DNA of 51,571 bases from Balneolales bacterium (GTDB taxonomy: Bacteria > Bacteroidota > Rhodothermia > Balneolales > Cyclonatronaceae). Positions 9,030 through 19,000 of this stretch are shown here, piece by piece; position 1 is the stretch's first letter, and each line of letters begins with the position of its first letter. A model generated the notes under the pieces. It saw only the letters and a list, made by a program, of their open reading frames with translations. It had not been told where the DNA came from and did not search any database. The translations under genes were made by a program, and so were the position numbers. The stretch is taken from NCBI GenBank assembly GCA_020832405.1, contig JAFIET010000017.1, positions 1-51,571 of the forward strand, written 5' to 3'.

Positions 9030-9902
9030 ATGCCCAAAACAATCGTCGGCCTCGGAGAAGTGCTCACCGATCAGTTTCCGGAGTATGAGAAGCCGGGCGG
9101 GGCTCCGGCCAATGTGGTGTACAACCTGGCGCAGCTCGGCAACGAAGCCCTGCTCGTGAGCGCCGTGGGGCAGGATCAAACCGGGCGCATGCTCCGGAGC
9201 TTCCTCACCCAAAACGGCCTCGACACCCGCTTTGTGCAGGAGTCCGGAAAACCCTCCGGCACGGTGAAGGTCACCTTCAACGGCTCCGAAGCGAGCTACG
9301 CCATCACCGAAGATGTGGCCTGGGACGACATCCGCTGGAATCCCGGCCTTCAGGAGCTGGCCGCCCGTACCGATGCCGTCTGCTTTTCTACGCTTTCGCA
9401 GCGCGCGGCAACCTCTGCGGCCACCATTGAGCGCTTCCTGCAAAGCGTGCCCTCGGGCTGTTTGCGCGTGCTCGACGTAAATCTGCGTCCGCCGTTTTTC
9501 AGCCGGGCCCTGATCGAAAGCTCGTTTCAGCTGGCCGATGTGGTGAAAGTGAACGAGCACGAATACGCCGAAATTGAAGCCCTGCTCGGCAGTGGCGACC
9601 TTCGCGGGTTGCTGCTGCACGAATTCGGGCTGAAGCTGCTGATCATCACCCTGGGCAAAAACGGCAGCCGCTGCGTAACCGCCGATACCGACGCGCACTA
9701 CCCCACACAGCCGATCGATACAAGCAGCGGCGATTCTGTCGGGGTGGGGGATGCCTTCATCGCCTGCGTGATTCATCACCTGCTCAAAGGCAGCCCGATG
9801 GTCGAAACCATGCGCCGGGCCAACCGCTACGCCGGCCTTGTGGCCGCACAGCAGGGCGCGATGGTACCTATTGAAGAAACACATCTAAACGAAATCCGCT
9901 GA
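9030..9902 (+). CDS. PfkB-family sugar kinase, probable fructokinase
   Basis: 290 residues, typical for ribokinase/PfkB fructokinases that phosphorylate fructose with ATP. The N-terminal substrate motif GGAPANVVYNLAQLG starts near residue 25. The C-terminal signature reads SGDSVGVGDAFIACVI near residue 230: the anion-hole motif is GVGD instead of the usual GAGD, but the catalytic aspartate is kept. Its stop overlaps the amylosucrase start by one base (TGATG), indicating translational coupling. Since amylosucrase releases fructose from sucrose, fructose is the expected substrate. Cytoplasmic, no signal sequence. Confidence 0.92.
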   Translation: MPKTIVGLGEVLTDQFPEYEKPGGAPANVVYNLAQLGNEALLVSAVGQDQTGRMLRSFLTQNGLDTRFVQESGKPSGTVKVTFNGSEASYAITEDVAWDDIRWNPGLQELAARTDAVCFSTLSQRAATSAATIERFLQSVPSGCLRVLDVNLRPPFFSRALIESSFQLADVVKVNEHEYAEIEALLGSGDLRGLLLHEFGLKLLIITLGKNGSRCVTADTDAHYPTQPIDTSSGDSVGVGDAFIACVIHHLLKGSPMVETMRRANRYAGLVAAQQGAMVPIEETHLNEIR

Positions 9903-11833
9903 TGGAAGCCTACTTTTCCGCAAAATCCAGAGAACGCCTGCTGCGCAGCTGCCGCGAGCAGGCGCTTTCCAACTTTAAGGGCCGCCCGAAAGCCGAGCGG
10001 GAAGCGCTGCTCTCGCGCTTCGATGTCTTCGCACCGCGCCTCATTGATCAGCTGCACGGTCTTTACCACGATCAGTACGATTTCGGCCTGCATCTGAGCG
10101 CGCTCACCGATGTGCTGTGCGAGGCCTGGAAAAGCCGCCCCAAAAAACTACGCGAAACCGACGAAGCCCGCCTCGAAAATCCTGAATGGTTCCGCTCGCA
10201 CAAAATGGCCGGCGCGGTGTGCTACGTGGATTTGTTCGCCTGCGACCTCAAAGGGGTGGAATCCAAAATTCCGTACCTGCTGGAACTGGGCATCACCTAC
10301 CTGCACCTGATGCCGCTGTTTAAATCGCCCGAACAGGAAAACGACGGCGGATATGCCGTGAGCAGTTACCGCGAGGTAAATCCCGCACTGGGCACGGTGA
10401 AACAGCTCGAAAAGCTTGCCACAAAACTGGCTGCCAACGGCATTTCGCTGGTACTCGATTTCATCAACAACCACACCTCAGATGAGCACGAGTGGGCTGA
10501 GCGCGCCAAAAAAGGCGAGGCAGAGTTTCAGGACTACTACTACATTTTCGACGACCGCCGGATTCCGGATGCTTTTGAGCCCAACCTGCGCGAGATTTTC
10601 CCCGAAGTGCGCCGCGGCAACTACAGCTGGCACGAGCCGCCCGGAAAGTGGATTTGGACGACCTTCCACAACTATCAGTGGGACCTCAACTACCGCAACC
10701 CGGCCGTTTTTGTGGCGATGGTTCGGGAGATGCTTTTCCTCGCCAATCTCGGTGTGGATTTCCTGCGGCTCGATGCAGTGCCCTTTACCTGGAAAGTGCA
10801 GGGTACGGTCTGCGAAAACCTGCCGCAGGCACACGACATCATCCGGGCACTGAACGCCTGTGCACGCATCGCCGCGCCGGGTCTGCTGTTTAAGTCGGAG
10901 GCCATCGTGCACCCCGACGACGTAATTGCCTACGTTGCCCCCGACAAGTGTCAGGTTTCCTACAACCCGACGGTGATGGCGCTGCTGTGGGAAAGCCTGG
11001 CTACACGGGAGGTGCGTCTGCTTCGGGAATCGCTCAAATACCGCTTTACCCTGCCCGAGGGCACGGCCTGGATCAACTACGTGCGCAGCCACGACGACAT
11101 CGGCTGGAGCTTCGCAGATGAAGACGCCGCAACCCTCGGCATTAACGGCTTTGATCACCGCAATTTCCTGAATCAGTTTTACTGCGGCGATTTCCCCGGC
11201 ACGTTTTCCAAAGGGGTGAAATTTCAGTACAACCCTTCGAACGGCGACATGCGCGTGTGCGGCACAACGGCCTCGCTCGCGGGTCTGGAGCGCGGGCTTG
11301 AGATGAAAAACGAGGCCTGGGCAGCCGATGCGGTCGGCCGTATCCTGCTGATGTACGGGCTGTGCATGAGCATTGGCGGCATCCCCCTGCTGTACCTGGG
11401 CGATGAAACCGGCACGCTCAACGATTACAGTTACAGCAGCGACCCCGGCAAAAAAGGCGACAACCGCTGGGTACATCGGCCGGCTTTCGACTGGCAGCTC
11501 CTCGAGCAGATCCGTGAAGAAAAGGGGCCGCGGGGCCGGCTTTTCAGAGGGCTTAAAAAATTGCTGGGGCTGCGGGCCGAAACCCCGCAGTTTGCGGAAA
11601 ATGGGGTGCGACTGCTGCAGACGCACCACGCCTCCGTGCTGGCCTTTGAGAAAAGCAACAGCCGCGGCAAGCTGTGCGTCGTTGCCAACTTTTGTGAACA
11701 TCCGGTAATTGCGCACCTGCCCAACGGTGACAGCCTCATGCCGCACAGAGACCTCATCACCGGCCGCGAATACCCGGAAATCGGACACCTGGATCTCGAA
11801 CCTTATCAGCTCATGTGGCTGCAGCGGCTTTGA
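9902..11833 (+). CDS. Amylosucrase (GH13 subfamily 4)
   Basis: 643 residues, the usual amylosucrase length. The enzyme (EC 2.4.1.4) transfers the glucosyl unit of sucrose to an alpha-1,4-glucan and frees fructose. GH13 regions are intact: region I DFINNHTSDEH near residue 185, region II FLRLDAVPFTWK near 287 with the nucleophile Asp, region III KSEAIVHPDD near 337 with the acid/base Glu, and region IV YVRSHDDIGWSF near 399. KSEAIVHP and RSHDDIGW are close to the Neisseria amylosucrase forms, which favours amylosucrase over sucrose phosphorylase or trehalose synthase. No signal peptide, so it acts on imported sucrose. Coupled to the kinase by a one-base overlap. Confidence 0.93.
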   Translation: MEAYFSAKSRERLLRSCREQALSNFKGRPKAEREALLSRFDVFAPRLIDQLHGLYHDQYDFGLHLSALTDVLCEAWKSRPKKLRETDEARLENPEWFRSHKMAGAVCYVDLFACDLKGVESKIPYLLELGITYLHLMPLFKSPEQENDGGYAVSSYREVNPALGTVKQLEKLATKLAANGISLVLDFINNHTSDEHEWAERAKKGEAEFQDYYYIFDDRRIPDAFEPNLREIFPEVRRGNYSWHEPPGKWIWTTFHNYQWDLNYRNPAVFVAMVREMLFLANLGVDFLRLDAVPFTWKVQGTVCENLPQAHDIIRALNACARIAAPGLLFKSEAIVHPDDVIAYVAPDKCQVSYNPTVMALLWESLATREVRLLRESLKYRFTLPEGTAWINYVRSHDDIGWSFADEDAATLGINGFDHRNFLNQFYCGDFPGTFSKGVKFQYNPSNGDMRVCGTTASLAGLERGLEMKNEAWAADAVGRILLMYGLCMSIGGIPLLYLGDETGTLNDYSYSSDPGKKGDNRWVHRPAFDWQLLEQIREEKGPRGRLFRGLKKLLGLRAETPQFAENGVRLLQTHHASVLAFEKSNSRGKLCVVANFCEHPVIAHLPNGDSLMPHRDLITGREYPEIGHLDLEPYQLMWLQRL

Positions 11834-11940
11834 GCTCAGCAGCCGAAGCAGGAAGCTTGAATGAGAATTACTTGAATTTGGTGAAGCTATGCCTTAAGCT
11901 GAAAGCTTACCCGATATCACTTAAATGAAAGTTGAAAGCT

Positions 11941-12393
11941 ATGACAGCAGCGAAAACCGCAGATGCAGCAATCAGAACGGAACCCGACTTCGCGAAGCTC
12001 CTCCGGAAGCAAAAACAGATGTTTTGGTTTCAGGCGGCTTCCTTTATCTATTTCACCCTTTATGCGGGCTGGCTGCTCACAACGAGCGGCAGCACGGCGA
12101 TGCTCCTGTTAACCGCAGTACTTCTCGTGAGCCTGACCGTGCTGCTTTATTATTTTTTTATAGCGCAGCACACCGCACTGCTTGCAAGCGGTGATGATGA
12201 AAAGCTCACGATTCACTTTACGCCCTTTCATACTGCTGAAATCCGGTATCACGAAATAAGCAGTTACGAATGGAAAGCGAATCAGCTGCAGATACAGGGC
12301 GCCGGTGCGGAATACAAGCTTTACATCGGCTGGATGAGCTACAAAGATAACCGCGCGTACCGGACCTGGATTGAGGAAAGGCTCCCTTCGTAA
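11941..12393 (+). CDS. Small membrane protein with PH-like C-terminal domain
   Basis: 150 residues from the ATG at 11941 (a TTG nine bases earlier is less likely; GAAAG precedes the ATG). After a charged N-terminus there are two adjacent hydrophobic helices (FWFQAASFIYFTLYAGWLL and MLLLTAVLLVSLTVLLYYFF) and then a soluble beta-rich tail that resembles bacterial PH/YcxB-like domains (ITIHFTPF-like strand, EISSYEWKANQLQI, YKLYIGW). Function unknown. It lies 107 bp after amylosucrase and 248 bp before the VCBS operon, so it may be a read-through gene of the sucrose operon. Confidence 0.65.
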   Translation: MTAAKTADAAIRTEPDFAKLLRKQKQMFWFQAASFIYFTLYAGWLLTTSGSTAMLLLTAVLLVSLTVLLYYFFIAQHTALLASGDDEKLTIHFTPFHTAEIRYHEISSYEWKANQLQIQGAGAEYKLYIGWMSYKDNRAYRTWIEERLPS

Positions 12394-12421
12394 TCACAAT
12401 ATTCATAAAATTAAAAACGGT

Positions 12422-12461
12422 GTTAAGAAACGGAAGCTTGCTGCACAAAGCGTTAAGAAAC
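12422..12461 (+). repeat. Direct repeat GTTAAGAAAC, 30 bp period
   Basis: GTTAAGAAAC occurs at 12422-12431 and again at 12452-12461, exactly 30 bp apart (about three helical turns), upstream of the candidate promoter of the first VCBS operon. The spacing suits tandem binding of an activator on one face of the DNA. No regulator can be assigned. Confidence 0.5.
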
Positions 12462-12509
12462 AAACAGCTGATGAATCCTGCTCTAATTTGCCTCACGAGC
12501 CGATTTTAC

Positions 12510-12556
12510 TTGCAGGCGTAGGCTTCAGCTGTTATTTTTGCAAAACTTAAACGTTT
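12510..12556 (+). promoter_or_regulatory. Candidate promoter with LacI-type operator core, VCBS operon
   Basis: TTG at 12510-12512 and TATTTTTG at 12533-12540 match the Bacteroidota -33/-7 pattern (TAnnTTTG) with a 20 bp spacer. AAACGTTT (12549-12556), a palindrome matching the LacI core AANCGNTT, falls about where transcription would start. The coding start is 86 bp further on. The promoter is a pattern match; control by a LacI protein is inference. Confidence 0.5.
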
Positions 12557-12641
12557 CGTTTCCGACTGTTTTCTCATTACATCAACCCATCAGGTTTTAT
12601 GTCAGGATTGTTTGCTGACCTGAATTCCGGACTCATCTCTC

Positions 12642-15600
12642 ATGAACTACTCATCAGGTAAAAAATCCGCTGTTAATTCTTTTTTGCCGCTGTTTCTGGC
12701 AGCGCTTTCAGTGGTTCTGTTTTCCTGCTCCTCAACTGAAGAGCCCGGAGATTTCCGCTTTGAGCGGCTCGATCCGCAGCAAACCAACCTGAATTTCACA
12801 AATGAGGTAATTGGCACCCCGGAATTTCACATCCTGAACTACCTCTATTTTTACGACGGCGGCGGCGTTGCGGTGGGCGACCTCAACAACAACGGACTGC
12901 CCGATATTTTCCTCACGGCCAACGACGGACCCAACCGCCTTTTCCAAAATCTCGGAGATTACCGCTTTGAGGACATCACCGAGCAGGCCGGCATCATTCA
13001 TCAGCCGGGCTCGTGGTCAACCGGCGTAACTATGGCCGACATAACCGGCAACGGCTACCTCGATATTTATGTGAGCCATTCGAACTATCTGGTAAAATCC
13101 GGCCGCAATCAGCTGTTCATCAACAACGGCGACATGACCTTCACCGAAATGGCGGCCGATTACGGCCTCGATTTTGAAGGCTACTCCACGCAGGCCGTCT
13201 TTTTTGATTACAACCGCAACGGCCGGCTCGATATGTTCCTGCTCAACCATTCCTTCCACAGCGACCGCACGCACGGTCAGGCCGAGCGGCTGCGGCAGGT
13301 TTTTGACCCCAAAGCGGGCGACCGCCTGTTCCGCAACGACGGCGACCGCTTCACCGATGTGTCGCAGGAAGCCGGCATCATCAGCAGCGCGCTGGGCTAC
13401 GGGCTTGGGGTTGCGGTAACGGACATCAACCTGAACGGCTGGCCCGATATTTATGTGGGCAACGATTTCCATGAGGATGATTACCTCTACATCAACAATG
13501 GCGACGGCACCTTCACCGAAATGCTGTACTCGGTTTTCGCACATACGAGCCGCTCGAGCATGGGCAACGATATCGCCGACCTCACCAACAACGGTTTTCC
13601 GGACGTGTTTTCTCTCGACATGATGTCCGAAGAGTACGAGGTGTACATGACCTCCGGCGGTCCCGACCTGTGGCCGATTGCACAGACCAAGCGGGATTTT
13701 GGCTTCGGTGCCAAAAACGCACGCAACACCCTGCAAATCAACCGCGGCAATGATGCCGACGGGATGCCGGTTTTCAGCGAGATGGCCTTTTCCCTGGGCC
13801 TGGCACGTACCGAGTGGAGCTGGGCTGCGCTGCTGGCCGACTTTGACAACAGCGGTTTTAAGGATGTGTTCGTAACCAACGGTATGCCGCACCGCCCGAA
13901 CGACCTCGACTTTGTAGCCCGGCTGCGCGTGCTGCGGCAACAGGCGCACCCGGAAGATATCGACCGGCTCGAGTTTGAAGCCATCAGCATGATGCCTCCG
14001 GTGGTGGTGCCCAACTACATGTACCGGAATCACGGCGGACTTCAGTTTGAGGATGTGAGCCGCGAATGGGGTTTCGGTCACGCCGTGGTTTCCAACGGGG
14101 CTGCGTACGCTGATCTCAATAACAGCGGCCGCCTCGATCTGATTGTTAGCAACATCAACGAACCCGCCCGGATTTACCGCAATACAACTGTGGTGGACAG
14201 CAGCGCGAACTTTCTGCGCGTGAGCCTGCGCGGCGAAGCGCCCAACACCGGCGGTATCGGCAGCAAAGTAATTTTATATGGCGGCGGACAGATTTTCTAT
14301 CAGGAGCAGATGCCGACCCGCGGCTTTCAGAGCTCGGTCGATCATCGCCTGCACTTTGGTTTGGGCAGCCTCACCGAAATTGACTCCGTGCTCGTGGTGT
14401 GGCCCGACTGGCGCTATCAGACCCTGCGCGGGGTTCAGGGCAATGCGCACATCACCCTACACCAAAACGAAGCCGCCGGACAGTTCGATTTCAGCCGTCT
14501 GCACCGCAGTTTTGACGACGCCCGCCTGCGCCCGGCCCCCGCTTCACGGCAGCCGGGTTTTGTGCATGAAGAAAACCGCTTTAACGATTTCAACCGGGAG
14601 CCGCTGATGCCCTACAAGCTCTCAACGCAGGGTCCGGCGCTTGCCGTAGCCGACGTTACCGGCAACGGACTCGACGACCTCTACATCGGCGGCGCTTTTC
14701 GGCAGCCGGGCCGCCTTTTCCTGCAGCAGTCCGACGGACGCTTTGTGGCCTCACAGACCGAACTTTTTGATCAGAATGCGCTGGGTGAAGACATCAGCGC
14801 TCTGTTTTTTGATGCAACCGGAAACGGCCTGCCCGACCTCTACGTGATGACCGGCGGCGGGCAGTTTGTGGATAATGAGGAGGTCCTCACCGACCGGCTC
14901 TACATTAATCAGGGCAACGGCCGTTTTACCTACGAGCCTGACCGGCTCCCGCTCATGTTCCTGAACGGAGGCGTTGTGAAGGCCGCCGATTTCACCGGAA
15001 ACGGCGCTCCCGATTTGTTTATCGGCAGCCGCTCGGTGCCCTGGGCCTACGGCTTTTCGCCCGGAAGCTATTTGCTGGCCAACGACGGTGAAGGAAATTT
15101 CAGCAACGTAACTGACAGCTGGTACCCCGATCTGCCGGAAATCGGCATGGTGACAGATGCGGCCTGGGCCGACCTCACCGGAAACGGACGCCCTGAGCTC
15201 ATTATAACCGGCGAGTGGATGTCCGTGAAAGTGCTCAGCCCGCAAGACGGCCGCATGACCGACATCACGGCGGAGCTGGGCCCCGGCGGATTTGGCGGCC
15301 TCTGGCAGCATGTGCGGATAGCGGACCTCACCGGAAACGGTGCGCCCGACATCCTGCTCGGGAATTTCGGTACCAACAGCAGGATGGAGGCTTCTCCGGA
15401 GCGGCCCTTCCACCTGCTTATCAATGAATTTGGCGACGACGGGCGGGAATCAGCGGTAATGGCGATCGAGCGCAACAACTCGCTCTATCCCTTCGACCGG
15501 CTGGAGGAACTGCTGCTCGAATTCCCGTTTCTGAATCAGCGGGTGAGCAGCTACCGCGATTTTTCAACCCGAGATTTGTTTCATCTGCTGGGCCGTACGC

Positions 15601-16004
15601 AGGTGCAGCAGGCCAAGCGGAAAAGCGTGCAACGCCTCGAGTCGGGTGCCTGGCTCAATGACGGAAACGGCCGTTTCAGCTGGCAGGCCTTCCCGATTGA
15701 AGCGCAGGCTTTCCCTGTATTCAGCTCAGCCGTTTGGGCCGATGAAAGCGGCCGCACAAACGTGCTGCTGGCCGGCAACCTGCACGCGGTGAAACCCGGA
15801 ACCGGCGGCAAGCAGGGTGCAGGTCAGGGTCTGCATCTGGTTTATGATGCCGAAAACGGCTTCGAAGTGCTTACGCTTCAGGAAAGCGGCTTTTTCGTGC
15901 GCGGCGAAACGCGACACCTCAGTTTCGTGAATGCTGCCCAAAACCGGAAACGCCTCATCGCGGTGCGCAACAACGACAGCGCCCTGCTGTTTGACCTGAA
16001 TTAG
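12642..16004 (+). CDS. Two-propeller VCBS/FG-GAP lipoprotein with central ASPIC/UnbV domain
   Basis: 1120 residues. The signal peptide ends in a lipobox with Cys29 (VVLFSC), followed by STEE, so a surface-exposed outer-membrane lipoprotein is likely. Residues ~45-520 form an FG-GAP/VCBS propeller with Ca-binding-loop-like repeats (GDLNNNGLPD near 78, DLTNNGFPD, DFDNSGFKD). Residues ~530-615 are an ASPIC/UnbV domain (RGFQSSVDHRLHFGLG ... WPDWRYQ). From ~625 a second propeller uses VTGNGLDD, FTGNGAPD and DLTGNGRPE. It is first in an operon with 16051, 19534 and 21343 (gaps of 46, 9 and 3 bp). No catalytic motif was recognised; glycan or protein binding is plausible but unproven. Confidence 0.9.
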   Translation: MNYSSGKKSAVNSFLPLFLAALSVVLFSCSSTEEPGDFRFERLDPQQTNLNFTNEVIGTPEFHILNYLYFYDGGGVAVGDLNNNGLPDIFLTANDGPNRLFQNLGDYRFEDITEQAGIIHQPGSWSTGVTMADITGNGYLDIYVSHSNYLVKSGRNQLFINNGDMTFTEMAADYGLDFEGYSTQAVFFDYNRNGRLDMFLLNHSFHSDRTHGQAERLRQVFDPKAGDRLFRNDGDRFTDVSQEAGIISSALGYGLGVAVTDINLNGWPDIYVGNDFHEDDYLYINNGDGTFTEMLYSVFAHTSRSSMGNDIADLTNNGFPDVFSLDMMSEEYEVYMTSGGPDLWPIAQTKRDFGFGAKNARNTLQINRGNDADGMPVFSEMAFSLGLARTEWSWAALLADFDNSGFKDVFVTNGMPHRPNDLDFVARLRVLRQQAHPEDIDRLEFEAISMMPPVVVPNYMYRNHGGLQFEDVSREWGFGHAVVSNGAAYADLNNSGRLDLIVSNINEPARIYRNTTVVDSSANFLRVSLRGEAPNTGGIGSKVILYGGGQIFYQEQMPTRGFQSSVDHRLHFGLGSLTEIDSVLVVWPDWRYQTLRGVQGNAHITLHQNEAAGQFDFSRLHRSFDDARLRPAPASRQPGFVHEENRFNDFNREPLMPYKLSTQGPALAVADVTGNGLDDLYIGGAFRQPGRLFLQQSDGRFVASQTELFDQNALGEDISALFFDATGNGLPDLYVMTGGGQFVDNEEVLTDRLYINQGNGRFTYEPDRLPLMFLNGGVVKAADFTGNGAPDLFIGSRSVPWAYGFSPGSYLLANDGEGNFSNVTDSWYPDLPEIGMVTDAAWADLTGNGRPELIITGEWMSVKVLSPQDGRMTDITAELGPGGFGGLWQHVRIADLTGNGAPDILLGNFGTNSRMEASPERPFHLLINEFGDDGRESAVMAIERNNSLYPFDRLEELLLEFPFLNQRVSSYRDFSTRDLFHLLGRTQVQQAKRKSVQRLESGAWLNDGNGRFSWQAFPIEAQAFPVFSSAVWADESGRTNVLLAGNLHAVKPGTGGKQGAGQGLHLVYDAENGFEVLTLQESGFFVRGETRHLSFVNAAQNRKRLIAVRNNDSALLFDLN

Positions 16005-16050
16005 ATTTTTTAATGAGATTCATCACACTTCCCTAAAGACCCGATTATTG

Positions 16051-19000
16051 ATGCATTTGCTACGAATCAGCGCGGTTGTTTTTTTAATGCTGAGCCTGCT
16101 CGCGGCCTGCGGCAGTCAGGAACCGGAACGTCCCGGACCAGAGTCAGACGCGTACCTGCGGGCTGTCTCCGATTTTTTTGTGAGTCTTGCTGCCGCCCAA
16201 ACCGACGAAGCGCGCTTCGCCTTCAATAAAATGAACGATGTGGCGCGTGCCTGGCCGCAGGAAGCCGCCGCATGGGCCAACCTGGGCGTGTATGCGATGC
16301 GGCAGGGCAACTTCGATCTTGCGGGTCAGCGTATGGAGCAGGCGCGCCAAGCGGCGCCGGGGCACCCGGATATTTTGTGGCTTTCGGGCATGTACTACAG
16401 CAGGCGCGGGGATGTGGCACAGGCCATCACCTACTTCCGTGAGGCGGCTGAGGCTTCCCCCGAAAACCCGCGCATCTGGTTCTCGCTGTTCACCGAGCTC
16501 GAACGGCAGGACGACACCGCCAATGCCGAAGAAATCATGCGGGTGCTGGCGCAGCTTAAGCAGCTGGAGCCCGGCAATCAGGCCGTTTGGTACGAGTCGG
16601 CCCGGATCGCCAACCGCAACCGACTGCAGGCAGAGCTTTCAGAAGCGCTCAGCCGGCTCGGCGAACTGCAGCAGGGCTGGGATGATGACGCCCGCGCACA
16701 GCTGGAAATGCTCTCAGGTTTTGCAGCGGAAGGCGATTTTTCGGAAATCACCTTCGAACTGGTCTTCCTGCGCAGCATGATTGAACCGACGCCTGTATTT
16801 CAGGATGATGTGCTTCGGATTCAGTTTCCGCCTACCGAAGTCGGTTTCCTTATCACGGAGTTTATCTGGCTGCCGCGCCCCGTTTTTCAGGTTGCCGCGC
16901 CGGACCTTGGCGTTCGTTTTCATCCGCAGACGCCCGAAAGCTTCTCGCAGGCAAGCCTGCTGAAGGCCGCGACCCTGCTCGAAGAATTTCCGCCCTTCAC
17001 CGTGCACATTACCGGCGGCGAGCTCGTGCTTGATGCCGAAACCCGCCTGCCGTTTCCCGGCAGCACCGACGGACTGCTGCATCCTGCTGTAATGGCTGAA
17101 ATTGATTTTAACTACAATTTCCGAAACGATATTGCGCTGGCCGCTGAGGGCGGCTTCCGGCTGTACCGGCAGGAAGAGGACCGAAGTTTCACCGATGTAA
17201 CAGTCACGCTCGGGCTTCCGGCTGCGGTGCGCAACGGCAGCTATCACGGCGTCTGGCCCGCTGATGTGGACCTTGACGGCGACCTGGATCTCATCCTCGC
17301 GCCTCAAAACGGTGCGGCTTTCGCGCTCATCAATCAGTCAGACGGCACTTTCGGCCGGCAGAATCTTTTTCCGCAGGCGCAGAACGTGCGGGATGTGCGC
17401 TGGGCCGATTTCAACGGAGACGGCGCTGCCGACGGCGTTTTTCTTCAGGATGACGGGCGCCTGGTGATGTACCGCAACCTCACGGGCAACGAGTTTGTGA
17501 TGCCCGAGGGCTTCCCGCTGGTTGAGGATGCGGCGGCCATCGCCGTGGGTGACCTCAATGCCAACAGCTACTTCGAAATTGTGTTTGCAACGCAGAACGG
17601 TGCCGTCGAAGCGCTTCGGTACGAGCCCCGCTACGACCGCTGGAACCGAATCCGGCTGTTTGATGCGCCCGGAAACACATCCCCCTACACCCCCGCGCGA
17701 ACCACGCTTTTTGTGGCGGACATCGACAACAACGGAAGTCTTGATGTGGTGCTTTCGACGCCCGAAAACACGCGGGTGCTGCTGAGCGACTCCGATTTTG
17801 CCTTCACGGCGCTCGACCTGCCGGATTTTGGCTGGGTGACCTCTGTTTACGATGTGGACGGCAACGAGCGGCTTGATCTGATCGGGGCAACGGCTTCGGG
17901 TGAAGCGGTTGAGTGGATGAACAGGGGTACAAAAAATTATAACGCCTACTCGCTGCGGGCCCGCGCCTCGGGGCTTGAGGGGGATGCGCGCATCAACACT
18001 TTCGGGATTGGCGGCGAGATGGAAATCCGCTCCGGGCTGCTGTATCAGAAGCAGCTCATCAGCTCGCCCATTGTGCATTTTGGTCTGGGGACTTACGAGG
18101 AAGCGGAAATGCTGCGGATCATCTGGCCGAACGGCTCGGTGCAGGCGGAGTTCGCCGAACTTGGGCTCGGCTCCACCATTTTCAACGAGCAGGTGCTCAA
18201 GGGGTCCTGCCCGTGGCTGTTCACCAACGACGGGGAGGAGATTCATTTCATCACCGACCTCATCTGGCGCTCGCCCCTCGGGCTGCGCATCAACGCCATG
18301 GAAACCGCAGGCGTGATTCAGACTGAAGACCGGGTCCGTATTCCGGCGGGTCTGCTTCAGGAAGTGGACGGGGTTTACGACATCCGCATCACCGCTGAGC
18401 TCTGGGAAACGCACTATTTTGATTACATCAGCCTGATTGCGGTTGATCACCCGGCCGGCTCGGAGCTCTTTATTGATGAGCGCTTTGTCTTCCCCGCCCC
18501 CGATCTGACCGAACGCCTGCTCACCGGCCCGGTGCCGGTTGCGGCAGTCCGCGATATGCACGGCCGCGACCTTAGCGCGACGGTTTCACAGCAGGACGGG
18601 CAGCACATCGCGCCCTTCCGCAAAACCAAATTTCAGGGACTCGTACAGCCGCACTACATCGAAATCGAGTTGGGCGATTCCGTTGACCGGGGCGAAGGGG
18701 AGTGGCTGGTGCTGCAGGGATGGCTGCGGCCTACTGACAGCTCCATCAACCTGATGCTCAGCCAAAGCAGCATCGCGCCCCCGACCGGCCTCCGGATTGA
18801 GGTTGCTGACGGCCGCGGCGGCTGGCAGACGCTGCACGAAAACTACGGCATACCGGCGGGCAAGCAGAAAAGCATCCTGCTTGACCTCACGGGCGCTTTC
18901 CCCGATGAAAGCGACCGCAGGCTGCGCATGCACACCACCTCTGAAATTTACTGGGATGCAATCCGCAAAGCGGCGCGTTTGCCGGATGCGCAAATGGCAA

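Noticed and set aside
10478-11788. 436-codon minus-strand frame inside amylosucrase
   Set aside because: The plus strand carries all GH13 catalytic motifs; the antisense frame has none.
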